64,000 bases of DNA. Origin: Chaunax sp. Z400. Lineage: Eukaryota > Chordata > Actinopteri > Lophiiformes > Chaunacidae. A program made the translations under genes and the position numbers. Shown here piece after piece: positions 1 to 12,453 of the stretch; positions within the stretch are counted from its first letter, which is position 1; every line of letters begins with the position of its first letter. The stretch lies in assembly GCA_037577475.1 (NCBI GenBank), contig CM075197.1:8077018-8141017 (forward strand), read 5' to 3'. The notes beneath the pieces were generated by a model, which saw only the letters and a list, made by a program, of their open reading frames with translations, was not told where the DNA came from and made no database searches.

Positions 1-627
1 TGCTCTGTCTCGGACCGCAAAGCACTGCAAAAGGTGGTGAAAACCGCCCAACGCATCACCGGTTCCTCACTCCCCACCATTGAGGACATCCACCGCAAGC
101 GTTATCTGAGGAGGGCACATATCATCGTCAGGGACAGCTCTCACCCCGGCCACAGACTGTTCATCCTCCTTCCCTCTGGGAGACGCTACAGGTCTCTACG
201 CACAAGGACCAGCAGGTTCAGGAACAGCTTCTACTCTGCGGCTGTTACCCTGCTGAACCGTGCTCCATAACCCCACCCTCCCCACCCCTGAATCATTTGC
301 ACTGGACATTTGCACTACCTGCATATATGGTACATATTGTATCCTGTATATAGTATAGTGTAAATATGTATAGTGTAAACATAATGTACTGTACATACAT
401 CCTATCTATATTGTATCCATGTCCACTTATTTATCTCTAATAGTTTAGTCATATCCATATCTCAATATCATATTATACCCATATCAGCCCTGTATTTATT
501 TGTACATATCAACACCGTATATATGTACATTAAGCACTTTCTCTGCACTTTACCGCTTCTATTGCACTTCTGGATTGATGCCAACTTGATCAATGACAAT
601 AAAGTTGAATCTGATCTGATCTGATCT
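1..627 (+). mobile_element. L2/CR1-like LINE, 3' end (truncated by window edge)
   Basis: A reading frame is open from base 1 to the stop at 268-270. It encodes the C-terminal tail of a fish non-LTR retrotransposon polyprotein: the block containing TAQRITGSSLPTIEDIH, then LRRAHIIVRDSSHPGH and LLPSGRRYRSLRT is the usual end of L2-like ORF2 downstream of the reverse transcriptase. No ATG is needed because the frame continues off the left edge. After the stop comes an A+T-rich 3' UTR ending in AATAAAGTTGAATCTGATC and a short CTGAT tandem repeat (about 608-627). Such a short terminal repeat is what L2/CR1 elements have instead of a poly(A) tail. A second, more decayed relative lies at 57,700-58,455. 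The family is clear; the exact clade name is inferred. Confidence 0.85.
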
Positions 628-1032
628 AAAGGTCTGTGCCAACAATGGCCACATTCAACAAAAAGCAAACTGACAAAATCCTCTACTAACCCAAAGACAA
701 TAGACCACCAAATTATTTTGTTTTCTTGAATGAACCAATTTAATGTATGTTTACTAAGTATTCATCAAAATACATGTTTTTTTTAATCATTTTTTATTTC
801 ATCCTAACATTTCCTTCTTCATCTGTTTCTATTCAACACACAAATTGTACAGATGAAGGAAGGGAACTTGTCATTCTTGTTGCTACATGCATCTGAGCTA
901 ATTAACCTGGACGTATATTTACATTTATAAGTGTGGGGTTTCAGCTGGTAGGTATGTTAATGGTTTTTCACATGTGTATACTTAGACTTGGGCTAATATA
1001 AACCTGTTTGCAAAAAAGATATGAGCCCAGTG
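628..1032. other. A+T-rich sequence, no gene seen
   Basis: No convincing exon, RNA gene or recognisable repeat is seen between the LINE end and the LTR-like segment. Confidence 0.6.
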
Positions 1033-1380
1033 TGTTATGGTCATGTGTTTAGGTTGTGATTTCCTCTTTTATTTTGAAGGTCAGTTTGTCCGTTATTCCC
1101 TGCGTGGCCCGTTATTCCCTGGTTGACTCTGTTACCCCGTCGTGCTCTTCCGTGTCCTGTTTTGCCCTTCCTTGACCTGCTGTCCTGTTTTGCCCCGTGT
1201 AAGTTTTGTCCTTAGTTTTGTATTTTGCACTTTGGATTTTGTACCTCTGTGATTTTGCTTTTGCCTTGGTTGTGGAATTTTGGCTATTATTTTATTAAAT
1301 CTCTGAGTCTGCATTTGGGTACTATTTTTGAACTGCATCCTAACAGAACAAACTGACCATACTGGACCCAGCAGACTTTT
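1033..1380 (+). mobile_element. Gypsy-type LTR remnant with start of internal region
   Basis: The stretch begins TGTTATGGTCATGTG and is rich in short GT/CT-type runs. It contains ATTAAA just before CTCTGAGTCTGCATTTGGG and ends near CATCCTAACA, followed by GAACAAACTGACCATACTGG. A TG...CA segment with a polyadenylation-like signal and the 'CTGCATTTGGG...AACAGAAC' junction is the usual 3' end of many teleost Gypsy LTRs. The CTGGACCCAGCAGACTT that follows resembles the beginning of a gag (MDPA...) with its ATG changed to CTG. No coding capacity remains. The exact left end is uncertain. Confidence 0.55.
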
Positions 1381-1850
1381 TTGTTTTTTTTTCAACATTT
1401 AAAAGAAAGAGAGACCCTGTAATGGCCCAGTCAGCCTTTTACAAGTGGGTACTGCATGCTTGCCACCAGCCAGCTAGACTTCTGCCAGCTCTCGCTGCCG
1501 AGTTGGATGGCTACTAGCCAGACTCCGTCATCTGTGAGGAGTCTCCTTTTTGTGGAACCCGTCTAGCCTTTAAGACGGCCCCCCAGAAAGAAGCGAAGCT
1601 CCCACCGACATCATGCAGCAAACCACCAGCCAGCAAGCTATCTACCAGCTCTGAGCCTTTTTACTTTCAAAAAGGGAATAAGACTGTAAAGTTGGGGTCA
1701 CAAAAGGCCTTTTGTTGCCCATAGAAAACACAAGAAGTATGAATTTATTCTGGTATTATTCTCAAATATGACCTTGGGTGAGGTGAGGCTAAAAGCTGTG
1801 GTTCTATTGTGTTTTCCAGCTAACAAGGGCCAGTTATAGATCATCTGCAA
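1381..1850 (+). mobile_element. possible internal fragment of the same Gypsy-type element
   Basis: The sequence keeps local codon-like composition (for example an Arg/Lys-rich stretch around 1,575-1,610) but all frames are interrupted. It directly follows the LTR-like segment, so it is most simply the decayed internal region. No protease, reverse transcriptase or integrase motif is visible. Confidence 0.3.
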
Positions 1851-2464
1851 GTTTATTTATTCTTTTACAAAACTTCTATTATTCAGTGCCTGTACCACTT
1901 ACAGTGAGTCTGACTGTTGAGGGGAAAATGTGTTATCCGTCAAAATACACCAAAACCATGCAAGTACCCTAAATAGGCCTAGTTCAAGACCAGCTGTCGA
2001 TTTACTGTGGTTATGCCTGGGACACGCGCTTTCAGATAATTTTACATACATTTCTAGGAATGGTTGGAGGCTCCAGCAAAGCATTCTCCACTCCAAACCT
2101 GCTCTGCTCTGTCACAATGTGTAAATGAAAGTAAAAGGATGGCAGAAGTCTCCTACGAAGTAACAGACAACAGATGTAACTCAGTATATTTAATGGAAAT
2201 GAGCATAAGAGCATCTGAGTGATGGATTCTGACCCCCAGGGATGCAACCACCATGACAACCATAAGTCAAACCAACATTACTGCAGTCAAATTACAGACT
2301 TTACATGTGATTGGACTGTAATAAGTGAGAGATTTATTTTGCATAAGCAAAAACACATCAACACAACCAAACTCTCAAGGAATGAAGAAGATGGGGACTT
2401 GTTTTAAAACAGCTCCCAGACATTTAGATTTACACCCTTTTGTAAGGTGAAATCTTCACTGTAG
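1851..2464. other. no gene seen
   Basis: Only short frames are present, with no splice-bounded exon or family motif. I see nothing to annotate. Confidence 0.5.
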
Positions 2465-2615
2465 CCTCTGAGCTATGAGGATGTCAGAGCAGCTGGAGGG
2501 AACTCAGACACCGCAGACATGGGGAAAATATGCAAACTCTACACCGAAAGGTCAGGGTTCAAACCCAGAGCCCTCTTGCTGTTAGCCAACAGTGCCAACC
2601 ACTCCACATCATGAA
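2465..2615 (-). repeat. decayed tRNA-derived SINE
   Basis: On the minus strand the segment starts with GTGGTTGGCACTGTTGGC (A-box-like), followed by GGGTTTGAACCC (a B box, GGTTYRANYCC). It then shows the CCTTTCGGTGTAGAGTTTGC and TCCCCATGTCTGCGG words found in a very common fish SINE family. This promoter arrangement is that of RNA polymerase III SINEs. The copy has several substitutions. Confidence 0.6.
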
Positions 2616-2892
2616 ATTAAATTCATTATAATTACCAATTTAAACTGCTAAATGGTAACATAAACTACTTTTACTGCTGAGCGATTAGGTTTGTAAAGCA
2701 CAGCTTTCAGCTTCATTTGTAAATTGAGCATGAAGCACAAAAAAAAGAATAGAAGCATGTTATGAAGCCACAGGTTTCATGGCAGACACTTAAACCACGC
2801 AACCACTGTGATGGATAATGGAGAAAGGAATGGGATTTGTAGTCAAAGCTGTGCATCCTCACTGAAACACAACCTCTATGTCTTGCAGAGCC

Positions 2893-3201
2893 TCAGCAGT
2901 GTGGCCGATCGCTGTGAGTGAACACAGAGGGGAGAGATGCCCAGCAGAGGAAAACGGGGAGTGAACTGGCATAATGAAAGCATCGTGGCACAGTGAAGAG
3001 CCAGTCTAAGACATCAGTGAGAAAGCCCTCAGAGTAGGAAGATGGGCTGCTGTGCTTTCTGGGGCTGGAAACTTGCCTAGATCCAGGAGCTCTGTTGGCC
3101 CTCTGTGGGCTCACGGCAGTCCCCTCCCTCACCGTAGAGCCCCTCCTGGGAGCAGAAAGCTGATTCTCCATGTTAAGGGTTCGGCCACATATCAGGAACA
3201 T
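2893..3201 (-). other. 102-codon open frame, unassigned; possible exon
   Basis: A minus-strand frame runs without stops for 102 codons. It is moderately G+C-rich compared with its surroundings, with Ser/Arg/Pro-rich composition in its first half. On the plus strand the same place has a good acceptor (TATGTCTTGCAG at about 2,877-2,888) followed by a short open stretch. I recognise no domain. It could be an exon of an unknown gene on either strand, an old retrocopy, or chance. Confidence 0.2.
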
Positions 3202-5229
3202 TACATGCTTAGTTGAGAAGGCGGTGGTCCATACTGGTCTTTGAAAGGTTCAATGTCCTTGACAGTGTCAGACTTATAGTACAGACATATTTGTGCCCTG
3301 CTAGAGCTGCATGACTGATGTTCATCAGCTGTTCAGATGTGATTTTCAGCTAACAGTTTTTATGTCACCTGATGTTTATTCTTATTTCAGAGATAATGGT
3401 TTGGTGCAGTCTGAGCAATTCTTTTATTACATTTTTTAATTTATTGTATTTATTTGATAACATTGTTTGCAACAAAAACGTTCTGATAATGCTTGTGCCC
3501 AGCTGGACAGACAGCAAACTCCTCTGCAAGGTTCAAGGTTTTTGTCACATACAGTCATACATGTACGCATACAGACATACATAAATTGTCCACAGCCCAC
3601 AAGTGAACAGTAAATGAAAAGAAGTCCAGCTGAAGTCACTTTTCACACTGACATCACATTCATCCCTTTTTGCAGTCTACAACAATTTAGATTTAAAATT
3701 CAAAAGTACTTGTTTGTGTCTGCTCATGTGTGCTTTTGAATGTTCTCTCTGGGCCACATGTCACAGGTAGATAGCTTGTTCAAATGTTATTAAAGATCGG
3801 ACCACAGTAGCACCCAACTGGACCAGTGATGTGTAATGCAGGTACGTTAGCAGGCTGTTTAAAATCATTGGACAAATCAGCGATTGCCAGATTATGATGG
3901 AATCCAACTGAAAGAATCCGTCCGTCTCTGCAGGCCTTCCTCCAAAACCACTTCCTGCAAACACAAGTTTACTATGTTCCAAAAGGTTTTTTCACTCTAA
4001 TAAATACACAAATAAACTGACAAGTGTTTGTGTGTTTTTTCAGTGATTTACAGATGTTTACACTGTAGCAAATTCAATCTCAGTTGGACTTTAATATTAT
4101 GTAACTTTCAGTTTTTCAGTGGAAAAGAGGAACTATCATCTATAGTGTCCATGAACAGAGTTTTAATGGAGTTAATTTACATACTTAGTTTTTTTCATTC
4201 TTTTCTCATCAACTTTAATTCCTGTGTCTATGAATTAAGTCTTTCAATAGAAGCCACTTTCCCTCTGCACAGTGAGAGAGAGCAACCTTCATGAAGTTCT
4301 CTTCTCCAAGGCTCTGGTGTACAATAACACCTCTTCACTGCTTTCTGCTGTCTCACTCATTTACCTCATGATCCATTTATATCCACGTATTTCATTTTCT
4401 GAGAATGTAAAAGACTGGCTTAACTTGAATTTTATTCCGAGATCCGCAGATAGAATTTTTACTCTCACATTATATTTCCACTTCACATCACACATCCGTA
4501 GGCTCTCTATAGCACATGGTTTGGTACATTATTATACAGTTTCTGAATCTGCTGTTCAAGGAAGGGACAGTTCCTCATGTCAGAGACACAGTGAAAGCAA
4601 TGTTCAGCAAAGCGTCTGTTCATCGTTAAAGTCAAATGGGGGAAGATAGAAAGAAAATTGTCCCCTTGCAATGAGTTCAGGGACTAAATCAAAAAAGGTG
4701 CAGTATTAATCCTTGCAAGAGCCAAAGCTGTGTCTATTGATAGCCATGCATCAAGTTTTTAGAGCCACACGATGCTTTTTCGCTCAAGGTAAATTCCTCT
4801 GTCTGCCTGAAGTGGAAAGGTTGCTGTCTGTGGACATTATGGAGAGATTTCCTGAGTATTTTCTGTGTCCACTGCTGACAGAAAAGCTATTTACACTGCC
4901 AAATATATCATCATGTATCAAGGAAAGATGGTGAAGTTGCCAAGCATTTTCCACTTATCCATCAAGAACTAAATCAAACAGTGGAGGTTAACAAAAAAAA
5001 ATATACTGTATATCTTAGAATATTTTTACAAGAGGCTCTCTTTTCGTTCGCCTCATCTTTTATACACTTAAATAAAAGACTTGACTCGTTTTCATAATCC
5101 AAGAGGCAAACTTGCAATTACATAATTTGCCAGATTTATTTATTTGGTCATCTTTTCATTCATGCATTTCTCCTCTGAATAGTGATAAGAGTGATTAAGC
5201 CTGGAGGCCCATGTTGTGGCAGTCATGAT
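3202..5229. other. no recognisable gene
   Basis: A+T-rich sequence with only short, shadow-like frames (the longest is 125 codons at 4,272-4,649 on the plus strand, with no motif). No RNA gene or repeat family was recognised. Confidence 0.5.
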
Positions 5230-5295
5230 TCAGACAGCAGGACCCTGGCCAATCAGCTCCACCTCCACTGGGAAATGGTCACTGACAGCCAATGC
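5230..5295 (-). pseudogene. orphan terminal exon of a DNase I-family gene
   Basis: On the minus strand a splice acceptor (ATCTCTCTCAG, intron end at 5,296) is followed by 21 codons and a TGA at 5,232-5,230. The codons read ALAVSDHFPVEVELIGQG and then a short tail. SDHxPVEV is the hallmark of the C-terminus of DNase I and DNase I-like endonucleases, where the His is the second catalytic histidine, and these proteins end soon after it. The exon boundary just before 'ALAVSDH' also fits the family. No further DNase exon (for example one with the DxDDVDTT-like or CAYDRIVV-like motifs) was found upstream on the minus strand within several kb. It may therefore be a relic or the end of a gene with long introns. 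Short but specific; moderate confidence. Confidence 0.5.
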
Positions 5296-5859
5296 CTGAG
5301 AGAGATGGAGAAAATATTGTAGAAAGTTTACCGGGAGCTCAGTTTGTTGTTCATTCAACTTGGCACACCGATGATCACTTCAGTTCTTACAGGAGGCTAT
5401 AACATGTTTTGTACTGTAGAACTCAATAGGCTATTAAAATACATTTTCACCAGTATCACTGGTACATACTGTTTTGCTGAGCCCGTCAGAAAATCTTGTA
5501 TAACTAGTGTCAGTGCTAAAACAGTCCAGCACATAACCCTCCTGAAAATAGTGGATTGTTGTTGTTCTTAACTCAAACTAAATATAACATGTTAACCAGA
5601 GAGCTTTTTGAGGGACTGGAACCTCCGTCCACATTCAACACAAAATGTTACCTTTCATACCACTGCAGTCTCAAAATTATTATCCTCCCTCACAAAAGAC
5701 ACATTTACAAATTAGATGTTGTTAAAACACAGAGCCAACCTTCATAGACTTACTCTAGCAGTAGAGGCCCAAGGTTTAAGGCCTAAATTTACATAAAGGC
5801 TCCATGTCTGAACTCGAAGACATTCACCACTGCTGACCCAAAAGCACAATGAAAGTCAG

Positions 5860-6450
5860 CTCCAGAGTCTCAGAACCATCTAGATCAGACACAGAAGTTT
5901 TGGGATGTTGTTCTGTGGAGCCATGAAACCAAACTGTAACTTTAGGGGTCTATGGATCAGCAGTATGTCTGGAGGAGGAAGAATGAAGCATATGCTGAAA
6001 AGAACACCCTGCCTACAGTGAAGCATGGCGGTGAAGCTCTGGGGCTGCTTTGCTTCCTCGGTCACTGGAAACCTGCAGCCTGTAGAGGGTAAGATGGATT
6101 CTATAAAGTATCAGGAAATCCTTGAAGAAAGTGTCCATCTGTGAGGAAGCTGAAGCTTGATCATCATTGGACGTTCCAAAAGGACAATGATCCCAAACAG
6201 ACCTCAATGTCCACCAAGGCTTGGTTTCAGAAGAAGTCCTGGATCATTCTAGAGGCTGTCACAGTCACCTGATTGAATCCCATAGAAAATCATTGGTGGG
6301 ATCTGAAGATATATTCCAGAACTGGAGGCCTTTGTCCATCAGGAATGGGCTAAGATTCCTCAGGAACGCTGCCAGAAGCTGATGTCTGGATATGCATCAT
6401 GTTTGCAGCAGGTCATAGCAGCTAAAGGGTCTCTACAAAGAACTAGAGAC
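5860..6450 (+). pseudogene. Tc1/mariner-like transposase relic
   Basis: Translating across several frameshifts gives an ordered set of Tc1-like transposase blocks. These are VKHGG / LWGCFASSVTGNLQPVEGKMD, then YQEILEES, HHWTFQKDNDPKQTS with MSTKAWFQKKSW, LNPIENHWWDLK, and EWAKIPQERCQKLMSGYASC ending near AAKG. In Tc1 elements the second catalytic Asp lies in the DNDPKHT block and the third acidic residue in PDLNPIENLW; here both blocks persist but the frame is broken by stops and indels. No inverted terminal repeats were identified, so only the coding remnant is delimited. It cannot encode an active transposase. Confidence 0.8.
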
Positions 6451-8019
6451 ACTTTATCATTGAAGGTTGAATCATTTAGAGACTGCAGTAGTCAGTAAAA
6501 GCAGCATCTTGTGTTACATTTGAGAAAAACACTTGTAATATCTGTTGTATTGAGCTATTTAAACTGTTACTGTTCAATTTGGTTATTGCACACAGCTGAT
6601 AAATAAACCTAATATGGGGCTTGAATAATTGTGCTTCCAACTTTGCCCCTGCAGCATCATTTATAGAGGCAACCCTCAAGTGTAGGATTGATAAAATTCT
6701 CAGGGTGGTTGGATGGGTCAAACACAGGACTGTCCCGTATCAGACCAGGTTTTGAGTTGTGACCAAATATCAATAAATAAAATCAAAAGTGGATTTCGAC
6801 CAAAGTACAGGTAAAGATTTTGTCATCACCATCTCTCTTCTCTTTCTGTCATCCATCTGTCTGTTTGTTTGTTTTTCATTTTAAAGACCCCTTTCACACA
6901 TGGAACCCATGAAATTGCTGTGTTCTATAAACTAGATAAGGCAGTGGATTCCAGCATTCATTTAAGTTTCCTAAATTGTAAAATTCTTGACGTGGGTGTT
7001 CCAAAGACTTGAGGAATTTCATCATAATAGCCGGAAAGCAAAAAGGTGGGTACCATAGACAGCTGAGAAATTGCTCTGAATCTAGCATGATTTAAAAAAA
7101 AACTAAGTTTAGGATGAATCTGTAGAGAATTAAAGTCAAAGTATTCAGGTAACAGATCATCGTCTCTGTCTCTCTGTAGGTGTGAGTGTGATGCACATGC
7201 AGAATCCACCACAGCTATTTTCTCTGAGTCACTGCTTTCTTGTCGCTAACGCTGCTCCTTTTCTTCATTCACTGTGGAGCTCACTTGACCCTGCCTCTCA
7301 TTTGAACCGGTAAGGAGAGCCACCCCACAACAAAGTCCAACTCTTTGAAAGTGAAGAATGATATGTGTATTTTCTCCGTGATTGGGATCCGCTTATGGCT
7401 TCTTCCACCGTTCCACCAAGTTTAATGAAATTCGGGTCCATTTTTCTTTACCCCCCCAACTAGTTGACACCCCATGTGGCTGCTCTATTCAAATATTACA
7501 AACCACTTTCAGTGCCTGCCCACTTGCATACTGCACCAATGAAATGTTATTTCTGCTTATTACAACTCTGACCAAATAAGTTCACTAGTCAAACAATCAG
7601 TAAGCACATAGTTTCTTGGCAAACTTGAATTTTGATTTCAGTTTGAATTTAAAGGTCAGAATCTGAACTCTGGTTGGAGATTCTTTACATTAAGATCAGA
7701 ATGCAAAAACAATACCAGCCTTATGCTCAAAGGTGGATTTACGGGTATGTTCTTTTGGAACATGATGGGATGTCATCGTGCATCGGGGCTATCCTTGTGC
7801 TTCAGTAGGACACACACAGGTGTTGGAAATAGGAACATGAAGAATTTTTGTGGAGAGATTGATTGGAGCGCTGCTAACTTTCACACCTGAAAACACTTTG
7901 CCACCCACTGCAGAAAACAGGTATGACTGTCAGATTGCTGAAATTGGATATCCCTCTCCCCAGATGTACTAGCAGCAAAAATGGGAAGAGTTGATGATTC
8001 AGGTCTTCCTGAATGAGGG
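6451..8019. other. no recognisable gene
   Basis: Only short frames without motifs. The stretch 7,130-7,330 is slightly richer in open minus-strand sequence but has no recognisable product. Confidence 0.5.
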
Positions 8020-8998
8020 ACTAAACAGCTTTTAAAGACAAATTATTTTTCACTCACCAGTTGTTGTTTCTGCTCAGCCTGATGGTTTAGTGTAGTCTAT
8101 ATTATAAGTCCAATATCCTTGATAGAACAAAATATATTGACTATTGACTGTCTGAGGAGATTCAATCATGTTGTCCTCCCACCTCCTTTCCTCCTCTCCT
8201 CTGACCTACTCGTTTCTACATCGTATCTGTAAAAAGAACTAAACACAAACAAAAAGTGAAAAACTTCATATAATTGGTGAAAAATAGTGAAATATTAAAC
8301 CCTATGTGAATATTGAAAAAAATAATAATGTCATACTCATCTTTTACTTGAGAAGGTTTAAACTTGATGTTGCCCTCCTCCCCTCCTCTCCTGTGATCTA
8401 CTCATTTATCGTATCTGTAAACAACAACTAAACACAAACAGAAAGTGAAAGACTTCATATAACTGGTAAAAAATAGTGAAATATTACACCCTATGTGAAC
8501 ATTGAAAAAAATAATGATGTCATACTCATCTTTTACATGAGAAGGTTTAAAGTTGATGTTGCCCTCCTCCCCTCCTCTCCTGTGATCATCCCGTCCTCTC
8601 CTCTGATCTATTCGTTGTCATATCTGTAAACAAAAATTAAACTCAAACAGAAAGTGAAAAACTTCATATAATTTGGAAAAACATAAATGAAATATTACAC
8701 CCATGTAAATATTGAAAAAATAATGATGTCATACTCATCCTTTAAATGAGAAGGTTTAAGCTTGATGTTGCCGTCCCACCTCCTCTGATCTAATTGTTTA
8801 TCTTATCTGTAAAAAAGAAATAAACACTGACAGAAGGTGAAGAACTTCAAATAATTTGGAAAAACATTAATGAAATATTACACCCATGTAAATATTGAAA
8901 AAATAATGTCATACTCATCCTTTAAATGAGAAGGTTTAAGCTTGATGTTGCCCTCCCACCTCCTCTGATCTAATTGTTTATCTTATCTGTAAAAAAGA
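8020..8998. repeat. outlying copy of the composite satellite (spacer end + ~4.5 monomers)
   Basis: Positions 8,030-8,200 match, with many substitutions and indels, the end of the ~1-kb spacer found repeatedly after 28 kb (shared words: TTTAGTGTAGTCTAT, ATAGAACAAAATA, GTCTGAGGAGAT). It is followed by four to five ~185-bp monomers with the same landmarks as the main array: GTCATACTCAT, GAGAAGGTTTAA, TTGATGTTGCC, CCACCTCCTC and TTATCTTATCTGTAAAAAAG. The first monomers are diverged, while the last two are close to the array consensus. The block stops inside a monomer at about 8,998. Confidence 0.85.
8981..8998 (+). repeat. 18-bp direct repeat, left edge of interrupting segment
   Basis: TCTTATCTGTAAAAAAGA here is identical to 25,278-25,295. 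The satellite stops just after this copy and resumes at the other copy, in the same orientation and at the same point of the monomer. Confidence 0.8.
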
Positions 8999-9015
8999 TA
9001 AGAAAAGAAAAAAAA

Positions 9016-12000
9016 ACCTATATGTGGTTATCTGTTCTTATTATGGATTCAGATAGATATGTTTTTACTTGATATAATATAAAGTTATAATACAATGAAA
9101 GAGTGATTATAAAGTTATTAAAAAAACTTACAATTTTAGCTGATTAGTTCCTTTAGTGTTTGCTGGACACGGTTCAGGTTTGTTTGTTTGTTTGTTGGTT
9201 GTTTGGTTTGTCAGCAGGATTATCCAAAAACTACTGGATGGATTTACATGAAACTTGGTGGAAGGAAAAGAAGGAAAGAGACCATTAAATTTAGGTGTCG
9301 ATCCAAATAAAGGGATGGATCCAGGATTTCTTTATAGCTTTCTTCAACATAACTATTTTTGACATCATCCCTGATTACAAAACAAACTATTGAACAAGTT
9401 TCCATGGAACTTTGTGGAAGTGCAGGGGTCAGGCTAGCTAAATTGTTTAGGATTGTTCAGCCTCGGTAGAGGTACTGTATGCTCTCTACTTAGTGCCATC
9501 CTATTTTCCAGGCTTGTTGCTGTATTTCTTGACTGTTTTCTATGCACATATTTGTTTTTAGGCTTGTTTTTGTTTTCTGTGTTTCAGTTTTTACTTTCTT
9601 CTGTCTCCTTTAATTATGGTTAAACATTTTAATCTTGCTTACATGTATTTTAATTCATTATGTGTATTAATAATATCTGTCTTTGCATTTTAAAATGCAC
9701 ACATTAATGAAATAAACTTGACATTTAATCTGTGTTTTCAGTTTTTAAAATCAGCAGAAACGTACAGCTGCAGAATAACACTCACACACTCATTAGAATT
9801 AATGCTAGGTTGGCTGATGTGAGGCAAAGAGGAATGTTCACACACACAACCTACAACAAATTTTTCTAACTGGCTTGTACACAATGTCTTTTTGTGTTCA
9901 TGTTGTTTTTGTCTTGTTTATGTAGGTAAAGTTTTGACTATTGTCTTGTAAAAAATCTACTGGATCATAACTCCTGTATGGTTTGTATCTTATTGCCAGA
10001 TTGTTGTGAAAACACACCCTTATGTCTATAGTCACTATAACTGAAGTCATCAAATGTAGAGTAAAAAGTGCAATATTTGCATCGAAAACATTGTGGAGTT
10101 GAAGGATAAGGTAGCAGAAAATGGAAATACTCAAGTAGCGTACCACAAAGTACAGCACATCAGTGAATAGTATTTACATTACATCACTGGTTATTAGGGG
10201 TGTAAGAAAATATCCATACACTTGAGTATTGTGATATGTTTGTGATACTGCATCAACTCTGAAAAACTGTGTAAAAAACGTTGAAACCTCCGACTGCTAG
10301 AAAATGTTGTATTAATTTACAGCTATTTGCCTCATTTGAACTCAGATTTGATGTGTTGGTTTGTTCTTGATGCATCACAGTTTTCCTGAAATTAGTTTAA
10401 AGAAATAGTCATTCATCACTTTGCTTGCTGTATTGCTGTATATTGTATTATTGTGATAAATACTGTATCTCTACATTCTTACCAGCACACAGCTCTGCTG
10501 GTCAGACACTCCAAACATTACTAAACGGAGCATGTTTTTGATCAAAACTGAAGATGAAAAGTGAAATGATTCACCTCATCAATGAACAGCTTTGATCACC
10601 ATATTCCTAGTACAAGTTCAACTCTGTGTGATCAGTGATGTGGATGATTCATATCAGGTTGGGTCTTATCCAGTCTCTAACCAGCCTGATAAACGACACA
10701 TACTGTACAACAGTACAGACAGTCTGTTCAATGTTTAGTCTGTTAAAGGTAAGGATGCAGGATAGACATCAGATTATCAGACCAATGATGGCAAATTTAG
10801 ATTACCGGCTGTGGACTAAATGAGATTATAGCTGATAAATAAATTAAATCATTTGTTATGGTGGTGACATCGTGGAAACATTGGTTTTCATATCCAAACC
10901 TTCATCATTCAGTAATTCATCCCCAACCTTTACCCAGTTCATCTGGACCTATCCTGTCTGATGATGTCTACATGGGAGGACACCACTCAGACCAGGAAGT
11001 TTGGAACAGCATTTATCTGCTTTTATTTTGAATGAGATCTTTAAAACAGATGTTAATGATGTGTGTGTTCATTATGAAGCTAGAGTCAGGACATGGTTAG
11101 CTTAGCTTAGCATAAAGCCTGGAGGCAGTGAGAGACATCCAGAAAAAACTCTTTTCAAACACTTGTAAATGTAGCACATGTACAACATAATCAGCTGGTG
11201 CAGGCAGCTGGTAACGCTAGTTAGTAACCAACAATATGCAGAAGAATAGATTCACTCAGGGAGTCCAAAATGAATGAATGCCACACAAGCACGTTTCAAT
11301 TAAAGCTTGTAATGCAATATTAAAAAAACAAACATACATAACAAACAATCTCAACAAATAATACGTAGGACTTCCAAATATATTTTTAGTTCAGTCCAAA
11401 ATTCCTGAGTTGAATAATCTTCGAAGTGGGAAGATAAGGGGAAAAAATGGAGGTCAGTTTGGGGATATCTACCACTCCTGGTGGAAGAAAGTTCAGTTCA
11501 AGTACATCCAGGGTTCAAAGGGTAGCTCGCCATCGATCAATCCACTGTCCAGGAATGCAAAAAAAACCAACCTATAACAGGTCACAAAATAAACAATTAG
11601 CATCTACAAATCAAATTCTAGGTTTTTCCTTTTAAACAAGTTCTAATTCATAATTCTCGTGACCTTAGCTTCAGGCAGATAACGTTTGTTGTCAAGGCTA
11701 AACAACAATCAAACTAATTTAACATTTTCTTTGCATTTTGATTTGTGGCAAATGCATACAAATCAAAAATAAAGACCCATAAAAAGGTTAAAGTCATTTA
11801 ACACCTCTACTGATTTATTTAAGGCTGACTCTATCGCTACCATAAATCAGCATTTTTGCTTATGGGATTTTGCATTGGATAGCTAGCGGAAGCTGCGCTA
11901 ACGCGTTAGCCTTAGTAGCGCTAACACATTTAACAAGTTTCGACATTCATAATTAGCGTGAGCTGTTAATTAATGAACAACACACATCATATACATTTAA

Positions 12001-12190
12001 ATTTGACTTACCGCTGAGAGTAGGAAGTCGAATTATATTTAAAAAAAGGACTTCGTTGAGAACGCTACGCGTTCAGGTGCAGCACATGACCCCGACCTGA
12101 CCCGGATATACGTAGGAACCCGGGATCGGATGGTTAAATAAATAATAAGTCATAAATAAATACAATTTCTTTTTTAAACATGGGTAACAT
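9016..12190. repeat. duplicated flank block, copy A (upstream of the kinase gene)
   Basis: About 3.1 kb that is nearly identical to 22,149-25,278, differing by scattered substitutions and small indels (for example ~45 bp near 9,125-9,170 that are absent from copy B). It contains no convincing gene; short frames are shared between copies only because the copies are recent. Positions 9,175-9,450 resemble a dispersed fish repeat with the words AAAAACTACTGGATGGATT and AAACTTGGTGGAA. The last ~300 bp are CpG-containing (GCGCTAACGCGTTAGC, TACGCGTTCAGG, ACCCGGGATCGG) and lie just upstream of the kinase start, so they may include its promoter. Confidence 0.9.
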
Positions 12191-12453
12191 AAAGCTCATT
12201 GATTAACATGTATCTTCATATGTCAGAAATTATTCAACTCACAGAAATTCGTTTTGACTATGTTGTTGCCAAGCAGCAAAAACGACCTGTGAGGTCATAG
12301 ATGCACTAATAGATAAATTCTAGGACTGGATGTTTTCTGGTCATTTCACGTGGACATTTCTGGCGAGAGTTAATCTACGTTCAGAAGTTTTGAACCTTCA
12401 GTTGATTCTCAAGCTTGGAAACAACTTCATCTGATAACTTTTGAGTTTGAAAA

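Noticed and set aside
9898..10158. 86-codon frame (also at 22,989-23,249) as a duplicated gene
   Set aside because: Shared only because the ~3.1-kb block is a recent duplication. Codon composition is A+T-driven and no motif is seen.
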